Source of the DNA: Antedon bifida
Lineage: Eukaryota > Echinodermata > Crinoidea > Comatulida > Antedonidae
NCBI GenBank assembly: GCA_963402885.1
Contig: OY727102.1
Span: 14,074,001-14,138,000 of the forward strand
Length of the DNA stretch: 64,000 nt
Reading direction: 5' to 3'
Below are positions 33,415 through 45,900 of this stretch, piece by piece. Position 1 is the first letter of the stretch. The number at the start of each line of letters is the position of its first letter. Below the pieces are notes generated by a model. The model saw nothing but the letters and a program-made list of their open reading frames with translations. It did not search any database and was not told where the DNA came from. A program made the translations under genes and the position numbers.

Positions 33415-33852
33415 AAATATCCTTTTTCGACCGATTGTCCCATAAGGCTACAATATGTTCTCTTCATCCAGTTCTTTTTCTAACTTTAGCTTTAGCTTCA
33501 TTCCATGATCTCTAGCATGATTTCTTTCTTTCTCCATCGTGCGCCTCCAAGTTGTTTTGTTACTCGAGAAATAACATTTTCTCCGGATCAGTGGTCATGA
33601 GATAGTATTTCAAATCCACGCGTCGTCGTTGGTCAAATTATTTATTTCTTAGTGTTGCGTCGTATTGTAAACCTGACTTTGTATATAAGTTATTTTGTTT
33701 GCAGCATCCAGAAAGTGTTTTCCAGATAGGTATATACAAAAAAGAACATGCATATTGATTTTTAGGGAAATCGATATACTTAATCTTCATGTGCGAAAAT
33801 ATGAAATAACACGCCCTCAGTGTGGCTATCTACAATTTGCCATGTATAGTTT
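33415..33852. other. Flank of DIRS insertion, partly paralogous to 61345-61590
   Basis: Matches the right interval except for about 190 bp (33615-33805) present only here. That extra piece contains cgatatac and a TATATAAG-like stretch. No gene is supported; the long open frame starting at 33695 has no gag homology until its Met at 34055. Confidence 0.5.
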
Positions 33853-34054
33853 TTTAGTAATTCTCTTCGTTACGTGTTTAGAAGAGAATTTATATCTCAT
33901 CGTAGTTGTACGACACGGTTTGGTATGCCGTGTGTTGTTATGCAAATGGACTAGTACAGGTGTAGTGGGAAAGGGAGTATGTTTATTTATTCGCGGTCAA
34001 CACGTCACACTGTTAAGTTCTTTACACCAGTTCGCGTTTTCCTTTTGTGCCGTT

Positions 34055-34771
34055 ATGGATTCAGAACAGGGCGTAGTTGGAGACCAGGGTTACGTTGACA
34101 TTGCTACGTCTCCAAACTTGGACATTAACCAGATATCTGCTGTTCTTGATGCTAAGTTGAGCAAATTCAAAAGGGAGCTTGCCGAGGAGTCGTATTCCCA
34201 GCTGAGTTTAGCGGTGAAACGTGCTAGGTCAGCGCCTGCGCAGTTTAAAAGGGAAGGTTGCAGGCACCAGTTCATGCACAACGAGGAATTAAAGGAGAAG
34301 ATAGAAGAGGCCGTGTCTAACATTGACAACGATCAGATTGAAAAGGCGAGGGAGCTGCTCAACGAAGGTATTAGGTTTATTGACAAACGCCAAAAAATTG
34401 TCAAAATTGCCGACAAGCATGGTTGGAATACCATACAGGCATACGTGTCTGACGACCTTGCTAGCGATTCCGATGATGACAAGCGCCTGTCTAAAGCGGT
34501 ACGTCAAGCGGCATTTAAACGGCGAGAGCGGAAGCGGAAGCGCAAACGTAGGCGCTCTATTGGCAGCAGAGGACGTGGCAATTTTCGTTTTCAGTCCGTC
34601 ACACCAAGTTCAACGGGAGCTCTCCCAGGATTTCAGGCGCTAACAGCAACTCGTGCTAACCGCAGCTACCATGCTTGTTGGGGATGCGGCCAAGTTGGTC
34701 ACATCCAGTACCAATGCCCTCAACGGGCAAGCAGTTCGCAGCAAGCAGGAGGAGGAGGAAACAAGCATTAA
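34055..34771 (+). CDS. DIRS-like Gag
   Basis: 238 residues from the Met in FCAVMDSEQG; the frame is open further upstream but that part shows no homology. It includes HQFMHNEELKEKIEEA, RQKIVKIADKHGWNTI and VSDDLASDSDDDK, then a very basic stretch (RRERKRKRKRRR) and a C-terminal CCHC knuckle C-W-G-C-G-Q-V-G-H-I-Q-Y-Q-C. These blocks are typical of DIRS gag proteins in marine invertebrates. It overlaps the RT frame at its 3' end, as in other DIRS elements. The ORF is intact. Confidence 0.75.
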   Translation: MDSEQGVVGDQGYVDIATSPNLDINQISAVLDAKLSKFKRELAEESYSQLSLAVKRARSAPAQFKREGCRHQFMHNEELKEKIEEAVSNIDNDQIEKARELLNEGIRFIDKRQKIVKIADKHGWNTIQAYVSDDLASDSDDDKRLSKAVRQAAFKRRERKRKRKRRRSIGSRGRGNFRFQSVTPSSTGALPGFQALTATRANRSYHACWGCGQVGHIQYQCPQRASSSQQAGGGGNKH

Positions 34772-35123
34772 GCAGATAAGTTTTGATGACAGTTATGATA
34801 TTTTTGACAACAATTACGAATATGAGACTAGTTTAAACTCTGAATTTCCCGGAGTCACAGGCCGTTTGCGTCGCTGTAGAGATTTTTGGTTAGAACACCT
34901 TAATCCACCTTTGTTTGTGATTAATATTTTAAATAAGGGTTACGTTATTCCATTTACACGTTTTCCACCCACAGTTTTTCTGAAAAATAATCGTTCTAGT
35001 TTTAATCACCCCGAGTTTGTAGTCGAGGCCATTACAAAGTTGTTAAGTGTCGGTAGCATTAAAGAACACAATTCTCCGCCCTTCGTGGTCAATCCTCTCA
35101 CGATTTCTGAGGGGTTATGGTAG
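34653..35123 (+). pseudogene. DIRS-like RT, N-terminal remnant
   Basis: A frame overlapping gag reads FPGVTGRLRRCRDFWLEHL, NILNKGYVIPFTRFPP, FLKNNRSSFNHPEFVVEAI and SPPFVVNPLTIS, the N-terminal block of DIRS RTs. It ends in a stop just where the family would continue into the catalytic domain, because of the internal deletion. Confidence 0.75.
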
Positions 35124-35178
35124 TTGGCGTGTGTGGCCGCACCGGCCCCGAATAAATATAGTTTGTTTTTGAGATGAG

Positions 35179-36876
35179 ATATGGTGTTTGCTTACATAAA
35201 CATCTACAGCTTCATGTTTTTATAGCCATGTCAGTTTTGTTGTTAAAGACTAAAATATGTACTCGCATGTATGTGTATTATGTATGTACATAATGAAAAA
35301 TACGCCTACAATGACTGTTTTTTCGACAACTTTATTTGAGCGTTAAATTACGTTTACATTGTAACTAAGATTACCGTTGAAATAAATAATTTAAGCTACC
35401 TAGATACAGTGCGTAATCAATAATCATCTCCTTCAATTCACTACACCATTTAACAATTAGCAATTAATAGAATATTTATTTAAACTCAAATTCGATGATT
35501 TAGAAGATGACATAGGCAGTAGCACGTTAGGTCACGGAACAAGCGACCGCCCTCAATATGTCTCTATTATGAGAACTTTTACTACAATGACGTTACTAAA
35601 ATATAGGCTGTACACTTTATTATTAATAGGCCTGTAGTTAATTTAATCCGCATAATTCACATAGGCCATATGTGTTGTTGACGTTACTCAATAACCGGCA
35701 CTATTACAGGCTTAGTTTAGCCTTCGGCCAACTCAGAAAGCACCGAGTTTGACCTGTACTCGATCAAAGATATGCTTTATCTACTATAGGGAAGGCTAAT
35801 ATTCACTCAATTCAACCATACGCTGGATTGTGCAAATTACCAAACATTACAACACATAACGTGAAATGAAATTTAAGGCATTTGCATGTTATATTATTGT
35901 TTAAGCAATTATATCAGCGCCAGACTGAACACATATCGGACGACGTATGCCTCTCATGATTAAGAAGAATAAATTGAACATCATTGACGTTGATAAGCGC
36001 CCTTCGCTAATAATTGATCTTCTTGCACCTGACTCCTGACCAACGTACGCGATAACTAGCAATGGTGTTTGTACGTCAACGATACAGTCTGATCCAGATA
36101 CATATTACAGTTTGATACGCGCATGCGCAACAAGTGATTTTAACTATGTAGGAATGTGTGATTATCTTGGTTTTTAGAATAAAAGTGCTTTGGTCTGCTA
36201 CACTGACAACCATATTTCATTCGAATAATAAACAATATTAAGCAAATTATAATTTAGTAAAAACAATTACGCAATTACAATTTTAAATACATTTTTTTAG
36301 GATTTAAAATACGAATTATTAGATTTCATTACACGTAAGATAAATAACAATAACTATAGTGTAATTACAATAATAATAAATATTAAGTATGTACAAAATC
36401 TAACTACAAATATAAATATTCTGTATCAATAAATAATTCTTATTATTAGTCGCGTGGACGCGACTGTATAGTTCACTATGTCGGTCGATCGGTCTGGTAT
36501 CACTATGCGTTTTAGCACGCGACTTATGGCTGTTGGTCTTGTTTTTACGTAGCGCCACGAGTGGCCCGGCAATTTGATTTTTCAAAACAGGATTTTGTAT
36601 ATGTATGAAACTTTATGCGTGACAAAAAACACATTTTATTATTATTAGTCCGAATCACCATTAATAGTATTACACTAGGTCAAAACATTCAAAATATTTA
36701 AGAACAATACAAAATTAGCAATGCAAATACCAAACATATTACAATTAAAACAATTAAATATAATTTGTAAATTTCAAAGTTCCATTTTCGATTGAATTTA
36801 AAAACCACAACAGGACGGAAATCTATAATTGAAAGTTGAATAATGACTTAGAATCGGGCCGCTGAACTGTCATGAT
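35179..36876. other. Region 3' of the middle gene copy, paralogous to 61600-63190
   Basis: Aligned throughout with 61600-63190, with single-base and short indel differences and one insertion (36447-36542). It contains tacgtagcgccacgagtggc and several TAGGCCTA-type palindromes. It likely holds the 3' UTR near 36.6-36.88 kb. No ORF is supported. Confidence 0.6.
36447..36542. mobile_element. Small hairpin element, with empty site in paralogue
   Basis: The same hairpin (36449-36464), tatagttcactatgtcggtc and ending atggctgttggtcttgtt as at 3105-3245. The paralogous position at about 62876-62882 reads straight through (attattattttttacgtagc-like, without the element), so this is a discrete insertion of about 95 bp. 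Confidence 0.65.
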
Positions 36877-36935
36877 TTAGCAGCAGTCTTTCTTCATTTT
36901 TAAAACTCCATTATACTTCAAGCCACTGTCATCAT
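36877..36935 (-). CDS. Terminal exon, middle gene copy
   Basis: This 59-nt coding exon begins after ttttcaacAG. It joins the 38141-38344 exon as W-L-Y-D-D-S-G, continues LKYNGVLKMKKDCC and stops with TAA (tta at 36877-36879 on +). The copy at 63191-63249 differs by one silent base. A TTTATT at about 36634 on the plus strand is a possible AATAAA poly(A) signal for this minus-strand gene. The paired terminal cysteines are unusual. Confidence 0.8.
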
Positions 36936-39900
36936 CTGTTGAAAAGATAGAAATGTGTTAAATAAGTAGCATAAAACCTAATCATCATTATCACAAGTAT
37001 ATTACAGTTGATTAGTTTATTTCGTATGACGTAGAACTGGTTATTTCGTTTTATATAACACCTAAATAAATTCCTGTCATTTGATTGGACGATTGTGGGT
37101 CACATGGCGTGCAATAGTACTCACTATTAAACGACCGTTTAATAGTACTTTTTGAAACATTTTTGTGTACGAAAAAAAAACGTCTCGCGGATGAAAAAAA
37201 ATCTAGTACACAAATTACCCTATGATATGGCTCTGTACTGTGAAATACAATAGCGCCACCTGTCGTCTGGTCTTAGTTTCATTTGTAAACACCACCGCGA
37301 GATATGCAACAGCAGGAGATATTTGTGTACGATTTGGACATATATGTACTAATTTCATTCAAAAAGGCATTTAAATTAGCTTTAGATCGTTTTTAGGATT
37401 TTGATTAATTAATAGGGACATCCCTACAAGACGTGGAATTGTTGGAAAAACCATAATTAGCCTAGATAAGTTCCAATTGTCTGTCGAAGTTTTCCCTTTC
37501 AGCCTAGCTAGTACTAGACCTAGGCTACTAGGTCTAGCCTAGGCCATGCTAGTATTAGGTCAGGCCTAGTCTAGGCGTTTTAGCCTTGCTAGGCCTAAGA
37601 TTGTTTGGTCGTTTGTTGACATAATTAACACTAAAGTAGGTTTGTTTATAAAATCCATATAAATATAACATTAATATAATATTAAAAACAAAATGATACT
37701 GTTTTTAATCAATGTGAATGAAATGTAGGCCTTTGGCTAGGGCTACCTTACCTTATTTGATTCAAATGACAGGAATCTATTTAGATGTTATATAAAACAA
37801 ATAATGAATGTTTTATATTCGTGTAATGGTACAAATAATGGCATTTGGTCACCTCATGCCATTATTTGTACCATTACACTCATAAACATTCATTATTTGT
37901 ATACTATTCAATGGTCAGCCTATTTTTAACATTTTTAAAAGATTGTCGCACTTAAAAACAATGCACTGTAGTGTAACTATTTCAGTTTTTAAAACACTGA
38001 AGCAAAGACAGGTTGCTCAAGTTTGACCAATCACAAGCGACAGTTCAGATTAGGCGTCGCTTGTTATTGGTCAAATTACTCGCATTGGACGTACATGACC
38101 GTGAGACCTTAGTGGGAGCTAAATAATGATATAAACTCACACAGCCAGTTGTCTTCACTGGTTCCAGCCGTCTTGAAGTCCGGCAAACTTTTTGTCAAAG
38201 AGTCCCAGGCGTCTTTACTGATAAACACCCACGTTGCACCATGATCTTTACTGCGCATGTAACTGCGCATGTCCATGTGAATGCCATAGATAAGTCCTGT
38301 GAGTTGGTCAGATCCAATGACATTGTGTAGGTTCATTGGTAGAGCTATTGAAACATATTTAATTTTTTATACATATTGTAATGGTAATAGTACTGGGATA
38401 GATTTTTCATCTTGAAAAAAGAAAAATATTAATAAAATAATGCAATGTTTCGTTTATGTGCCTTTTTTTTAAATTGGAAAATATGTGTGGCCGCTAGGCA
38501 TTCAAGGCAGGATGTATTGACAAAATAAATCTAGGCCTAGGCCTAACAATTCTTTGCTAGTTCTCTGCAAATCCGGGATCTCCGGGAGAAAATGTCAGTG
38601 TTAGGCCTATTACTTTTCGATTTATCAAGTTAGAAATTCCTCTTGCATATCGATGTGTATGATGACCCGTGCCAATTAGGCTCTAAGTATGGAAGTTCGT
38701 GTATTTTGATCAGCTAGCCTCAGGTCAGTGATATTCTTTGAGGGACATTATGAAAACAATCCTCATTGTTTTACCTTTCCAGCGTCCATCTGGTGGATTA
38801 TCTTGTACATAGCAGGACGGAACAACCTTGTCTAATAGACGTCCAACTGAAGGGTTACAAGCAAAAATGACGTCGTTATCCGGATCATCCAACTTCTTAG
38901 TTATGACAAAACCCTGGTCATAATAATCTGTCAAAATAATTTTAAAAAAAACATCGATAAATAAAAGCAAACGCAATCCACAAGGCCTTATTCATCGATT
39001 AATTACATTGTGTGGAAAATATCTTGTTGATGTCGTGTTGATGCTTCGACAAATTGCTAAAAGTCACATGGATAGAAACCAAACCATGTTAGGATGATAA
39101 AATGGGAAGAGGATCGGAGTGCCCGGAGAGTGTTTACCAACATTATATTATATATACTATAGGCCTATAATCAGAATTTTAGGAATTATTGTCTCTTTTT
39201 TATATAGGTTACGCATCAGTGTTGACACAGTAATTTAATTCATAAGCCAAATAAAAATGTGATATATTAGCTATACCGTCAGGACTCTTTATTCCAAACT
39301 TACCTGGAACTGGGCATTTACTAGGATCACTGACACACACAGTATGTTTTCCGTTTTCACACTTATGAGCACCAGCCACGCAAGCATCGCACGTCTGGCT
39401 AGATCCCCCATCATAATGACATACGTCTGTCTGAGATTCGGTCCATTTGCTGTACCTCATCACAGCTTCTTTTGCATATCTTAGTACTGGTTCTGGTGTA
39501 CCCTCATCTGAAGAAAAAAATAATAATAATGGAAATCCGTATTTATTTTGCTGAAACCCATTTTCTAATAGACAATATTTGTGTGCTAATTTATTACAAA
39601 AGTGCAGTTGTAACTCATTTAAAGGTTTATTGTGGCGATCAAGTCTATGATAGTATGTAGTCATTATCGAAAAACGAAGTTCACAATCACAACGAAACAA
39701 TTTGTCCTTAGGTCAAAGGTTAAAACATTATTGCATTTATCCGATATTGGTCAGATTTACGCATTGCACACGCGTCCGTGTTACGTTGCGTGCTAATGCC
39801 AAAATTTATCCAATTTGATTGAGATAATTATCGGTTAATTTTTCTGGAGCGGAATCAGTTAAACCCTTTTTCCACATCGGTTAATTATCGGTTAAGTTAG

Positions 39901-42900
39901 TTTTATCAGTTAATGTTTGGCTGCAGAAACACAGTCTTTTGCAGTATGTTAAGAACCATGGATTTAGCGTACCGTATTCAAAATCTAACATGTGATACTC
40001 GCAGATAGCTGGCAGGATAGCGGTGCAGTCCATAATGTCCCAGTCACCAAGATCAGTACTAACATCCCTGGTATCGTATACGTCTACAAAAGCCGCAGCT
40101 CCGCAGTCTTCGGTCACACTTGTTCCGGGTCTGTTTGGTAGCCATTTTGTAAAAGACGCCGATGACTCGTCTGTCCACTTGAAAGTATCAGTACTCTAGA
40201 ACATATATATTATTATTATTGAAAAATCATAAGGGGTATAATAAACGGCATGTCATGTGATTAATCATAGACTTGTGTCCCCTTTCTCGTTTACTTAGCA
40301 TGGTCAGTTCATTACGGTGATTACTAGTGACGTGGGATCTGAGTCATACTCACCCCAACGTCTTTTAGCCCAATCCAGTATTTGTATGGAGAGAGTACTG
40401 GAACGAGGCCGCGAAGAAATTGCTGTTCAAACGTATCTTCAATCATGACTAATTGCGCATTGTCTGCTTCACAGGCCGCCTTTGCTGCATCCCAAGTTTC
40501 TAGCGTGCCGTTGAACACTTTGTAACACGTTTCTTCGTAAGGTGTGTAACCAGATCGACATAAATCTACAAGTACAGTGTAAGAGTTATAGAGTAATTAT
40601 AATCAGCCGATTCATGTTTGTAAGAATCATTGACACACTGTTTATTACAACGTAATATATCGATCACATGTAAAGTGTATCAACGAAAGTTGTTTTGGTC
40701 GAGGAAGTCATCGTTATGATACACATGTGTTCCTGTATCTACAACTTTTCTATGTTACTGGACAAATTGTTGATACTTTACCGATATTACAATCATAATA
40801 AACATAATTCATATTTGATAAGGATGTTTAATGTTATGAAAGAAACATTGTCAATGTTTTGGTCGCCTTATTAAACACACTATCGTACACTTACCACCAC
40901 CAACATCTGGTCTGTCCGAATACTTAAATTGAAAATATTTTGTGGAACCAAGAACTTTAGCGCTATTAGCAGTCGAAAACCACAACAAATCAACCACGCC
41001 AAAAAAGCGATGAGTGCCCGGAGTAGTTTTTCCGTTTTTGTCGATTCCTAGGCGTACACGGAAAGTTGGTTTGGCAGCAATCTGAATAGTTCCAAGCTGT
41101 GAAATACATACAAAATGTTACTAAATGTGTCCTTTACGCCTGTCTTTGTTTTCATTTAGAAAACCTGTCAACTTATATCATAAGTCATTAAAACAGAGAA
41201 AGAGAAACACACCACTCAGCGAAATAAAGGCTGTAATAATTGTAAACCGAATTTGTTATCCTGATGCAGACAGACGTTACACTTACATTAATAGGTGTAT
41301 GAATGTATTCTGAACATGTTACTGAAGGTACTAAACTGGCCATCCACCCGTTTCCTATTCTTTCAAAATGTATCAGCGCTGTAGGTAAACACCTAACATA
41401 CTTAAAAGTACTCTTTCAAACCTTAACCAAGCTGACCGTGGGCCCTCCACATAATGGAATCTTGTTGATTGTAGAATAACTTACATTAAATCGAACAGGA
41501 GATGGTCCAGGCATGCTTGGGTTTACCGCTGGTGGCTGCATCAGCTCTGTGTATTCTGATTCAAGGCTAAGATATTGCACATTTTTCGACGTCATTATTG
41601 TGAAAGTTACATCTACTGCTTTTCCGGTTGAATCGTCATCGTGCCAAATACTAATCAGTAGTGTTACATCATCACTGAAAATAACAAATACTCTTATCGA
41701 AATTGAATTAGAGTGGTACCACAATCACTATATCCCAATACTTATAGGACGTCAAGAGTGATTATGTACAAATTGGTTACATTTAAAAATCGCCAAACAT
41801 GAACAATAATTGCCAACGATCAAATACGACGAGTGCAATTGTTTGCCAATTAAATAGTGCACATCACAATTTCTGATAGTGTTCGCTAGTGTCAACTTGA
41901 ACCATTCTGATTTATCTTATTTCATTCATACAATTCTACAATAATAAGAACAATTACTCTTACAGTACATTGCTTGTATCCGATACTAAACTTACCCTTT
42001 ATAAAAAGAATTAGTTTCGTATGTTATCTTTAACGACATCTTAGGCTTCGGAACTTCATTAACCAGCGTATAAACTGGTACTTCTCCAACCCAGATGTGA
42101 GCGCCGTCGCCAATCTGCATTCCAAGCCCTAACCAGTGCTCTGGTCCATTGACCACCGCGTCTGTATCGTCTAGGACAATTTCAACTTCTAACGCCAAGA
42201 TGTTATTGGTAGCATCTGGGTCGTTCACTTCAATAAATCCGTCGAACTGTGTCACCGACCAGTCTTTAAGGATGCCGAAATCATCATCGTTAGCAATGTA
42301 CTGCGTCTGAGGAGCGTAGTAGCAGAACTCTGTCGAATATGTACAGGATAAGGAGTCACTGACATACGAAACGGACACTTTGTTGATACTCCACTGCTCA
42401 CTTGTCTTGTTAGTCGTGAAGTTGTATGGTAGTGTGACTTCAATTGTAGGATCAGCGGTACCTTTTGGAAACTCAACAATAAGGTTCATATGCACCTTTT
42501 GACCAACGTTAACATAAACATTGCCATCTGCAGATTGCTCGGTGATGTTCATCACGAAATGCGGTAGTTTACTGAAAACTGCGTTTGACACTCCTTCTGC
42601 GGTGACTAAGCCATTGAATATGTCAGTTATTTCAACAATTATAGTTACACGTAAAATAGCTCCAGGTTTTACATCGGCTACATAGAAATTGATGTAACAA
42701 CAATAAATAAAGATTATTATTGTATATCTAAAATATAATAATGTAAATTAGGAAGACATTAAAACTATAATGTTTAAAAAAAACAAACAAAGGATTCAGT
42801 TAAAATACCATTAACAGTAGAATTGATGGTCCCTTCAAATTGAATGTCAGATGAAAATAAACTGTTATTACTAAAAGACAAAGTAATTTCTGATGCGGAG

Positions 42901-45900
42901 ACCCGGATGACCGTGAAGTCGCTCTGAAAAATACAATGAATCCGTAACAACATCTGATAGCAAATCTGACTTAAAAACAAAACACAGTAGATCGGTCAAA
43001 TCGAGAAGTAACTCAGGTAAAAATCTTAAGCTGTAATGTAAATAGAATATCTGAGATTAAAGTCGGCAAAGTCGGGTCTTCTCTTTCTATTTCTTTCGCA
43101 CGCCCAACCGACAATTATATTATAGATAAAAGACCTATACCTATGGTTTGACATATCATTAGATTAAGTTATATTCAACTATTTCACTGCTAAAATGACA
43201 CGTCACACTTATTTTGTTATAACAACAACAACTAACCAATATCGTATTTAGGAAAATATAAAACAGAACCATACCGGCATGGTTGTTGAATCGGTGTTTC
43301 CGTTTCCTGTTAAAGTCCATATAAAAGGATCTGCAGACAGGTCGAACTGAAAAAGATGTTTACTATAATTACCACCCGATTATCGGTGCTGTATCTATAT
43401 TATTTGCACAGTATCATAGGAATAGTTGGTAATACAACATCACATGTGTTTCACATGTTTCTCCTATAGTATTACAACCAAATATTCCTTCGACACTGGG
43501 AAAATATCTAGTAATACGTGAAGATACAGCACGGTGAATCGGGTACCGGTAATAATTACACCCAACCGGTATTTAGTACTATATTCATTATGTTCCGCGT
43601 GTGTTATTTCTTTGAAAAACTAACGTATATTTATCTTTGTCGACAAACGACACATGAATTCGTAGCTTGCTTAATTTAGCCAAATTCATACGTCCGTCGG
43701 TAGGGCAGACATTGTTATCCATTGTTCTCAGTAGGCTTACGGCGGATTTATCGTCTGGCCAACATTTTTGTTAGTTCTTTGCCGTTATATTTAAACATTT
43801 TTCTTGTAAATAGTTTGTGTTTATGAGAACTCCGAACCTGTCAGTGTCACTGATAAAATATGATATAGAAATGTATTTTTAACAATTAAATCTCAAAGTT
43901 TTAGTTAACGTGTAAAATTCAATCCATACAAAATGCATATAAAATCCGGATCACGCGCGGAATTACCGTCTCGTTACTACACGTACACATGTGACTTACG
44001 CGAATTTTACCAATTATGCGACTACGGAGTTTTTGCATTCTACTTATTCCATAACTCATTACCTTATGCATTCTCAACTGAGAATCATCGACGCACAGGT
44101 CAACAACTGTGCAAGTATTAAAAGAACACCACCAAAAATACAACGAAGTGGAAAACATTACGGCCAAATAATCACCCTATAGCCGCCGACTTAAATTGAG
44201 AATAACCAAAAATAGCCTAATTTTTCGGTATGGGATAGAGGAGAAGAAAGATTATATTATAGAAATTATATATTTAAATTAATGGCATGGTCAGAAACAC
44301 TGTATATATAAAATATGTGTTCCTTTTTAGTTAGTTACCTCCATATTCTCAGCTGTAAGGGTGACATTAAAGACTGTTCCTAATGTCAATCCAGTAGTGT
44401 TCACCAAGAAGTCTGTCTTCACTTCATCTCCAATTCCGTAGTAGGTTGTCGAATCTTCTACGGTTGCGCCCGCATCCATGATGATGATGGGCGCTGAAAG
44501 TATACGTTGCCGGTATCAATAAACAATTAGATAAGAACAATTATTATACAAATAATTAATGTTTATTCGTTGAAAAATTGACTGCACTATTTAACGAGGC
44601 ATAATAATGAAATTGCAAGAATACAATCAGGTGTGTTATAAATGTATCTATACGATGGTCTGCTAGTATTAGATTATTTAATTATTTAAAGCTTAGAAAA
44701 ATACATCCTCGCGTTGTCTTTCATTTTTTGGCAGAATCCATTAATACAGAACGGGAAAGATTCGGTAAATTTATTCACAATCGCCTCTATTTTGTGCTAT
44801 CATTGAAGCAAAACGAAAAAATCTGCGCGCAATGCATGCCGGTATTTAAAGCTAGCCGTTTAAATTGTTATAATCGACTTCTTTTTCAGATTAATACCCG
44901 TATAAAGACAACAAAAATGATCGCAATATCGGCCCGGCCATTTAGGGTTCATTTTTACAAAAAAAATGTAGTCTGTGATCTTAAAATAGACCATGCACAA
45001 TATGTAGGGAATGCGTCTTTTATCAAAATGTAATCGATGGAACTCTTGTTCGTTAACAATTAAACAACTTTCGCCCAATAATATTATAATAAGGAAAACA
45101 CATCTTATTTATATCAGGTCAAAGTTTAATATGTTACTCTTCAATCCTCCACTATGCTTTTGAATCACAACACAAAAATATTTCGTCGATTTAAAATTAT
45201 TTCGGGAACTGAGAGAATATCGCGTCGAATTTCGTCTTACATTGTTTTGTTCTAAAGAGTGTTTTTACTAGCACATTTGGTTTAATTGTGAATGTATGTA
45301 CTTTAAAAAAATCAAAAATGGGTTTGTTGACCACAAATATACTTTACTATTAACTAGGCCTATATAGAAATATAAAAGCAACGCTAATGGAACGTGTGTC
45401 ATTTGCATCTTTAACTACAATTTGAATTAGAAATTTCATTTGAATATTAAAATAGAATATTTACTTTTTAAAATATATAATCCTTTTGGTTTATTAAGTC
45501 GACTATCGCTACTTTGTCGTGATGATACTCCGGTTTTTCTATCCACTCGATATATATGATAACCTGTCCAATACAGATAGTTTCCATAAATGTCAATTTT
45601 ATACGGGATATCCGGCACAGTTATAATCGTTCTTCTGTTAGTACCGTCAAGGTTAGCTTCCTCGATTAACCCAGCGCCGTAGTCACACCAATACATCTTT
45701 CCATCTTGAGAATAGTGAAAAACAAAATGAGAGAGAGACGTTTACGATTGAATACTGTACTTGAATACGCGTATTAAGTGTCAACAAAATGATAATTTCA
45801 AGCACGTGACCTTTTAGTAGACGCGCAAATATGAATTATCATTAGTTCAAATGAAAAAAAGTTCTCAAGAAAATGAATCACAATGTACAACATAAAAAAA

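Larger units (their letters stand above)
33853..35178 (+). mobile_element. DIRS-like retroelement, internally deleted
   Basis: About 1.33 kb is present here and absent at the paralogous site (61590, gttatagttatggtgtttgc), so both ends are defined. Near the ends are inverted 10-mers atatctcatc (33891-33900) and gatgagatat (35174-35183), the second running past the boundary. Inside are a complete gag and the first 90 or so codons of RT; then the sequence jumps to the 3' terminus, losing the RT core, RNase H, tyrosine recombinase and methylase. It is a non-autonomous deletion derivative. Confidence 0.75.

Noticed and set aside
33695-34054. N-terminal 120 codons before the DIRS gag start
   Set aside because: The frame is open but has no family resemblance, and part of it lies in flank shared with the right interval, outside the element. 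The Met at 34055 was taken as the start.
44728-45033. 101-codon plus-strand frame in an intron
   Set aside because: It lies in an intron of the minus-strand gene with no homology, no splice context and no paralogue to test.
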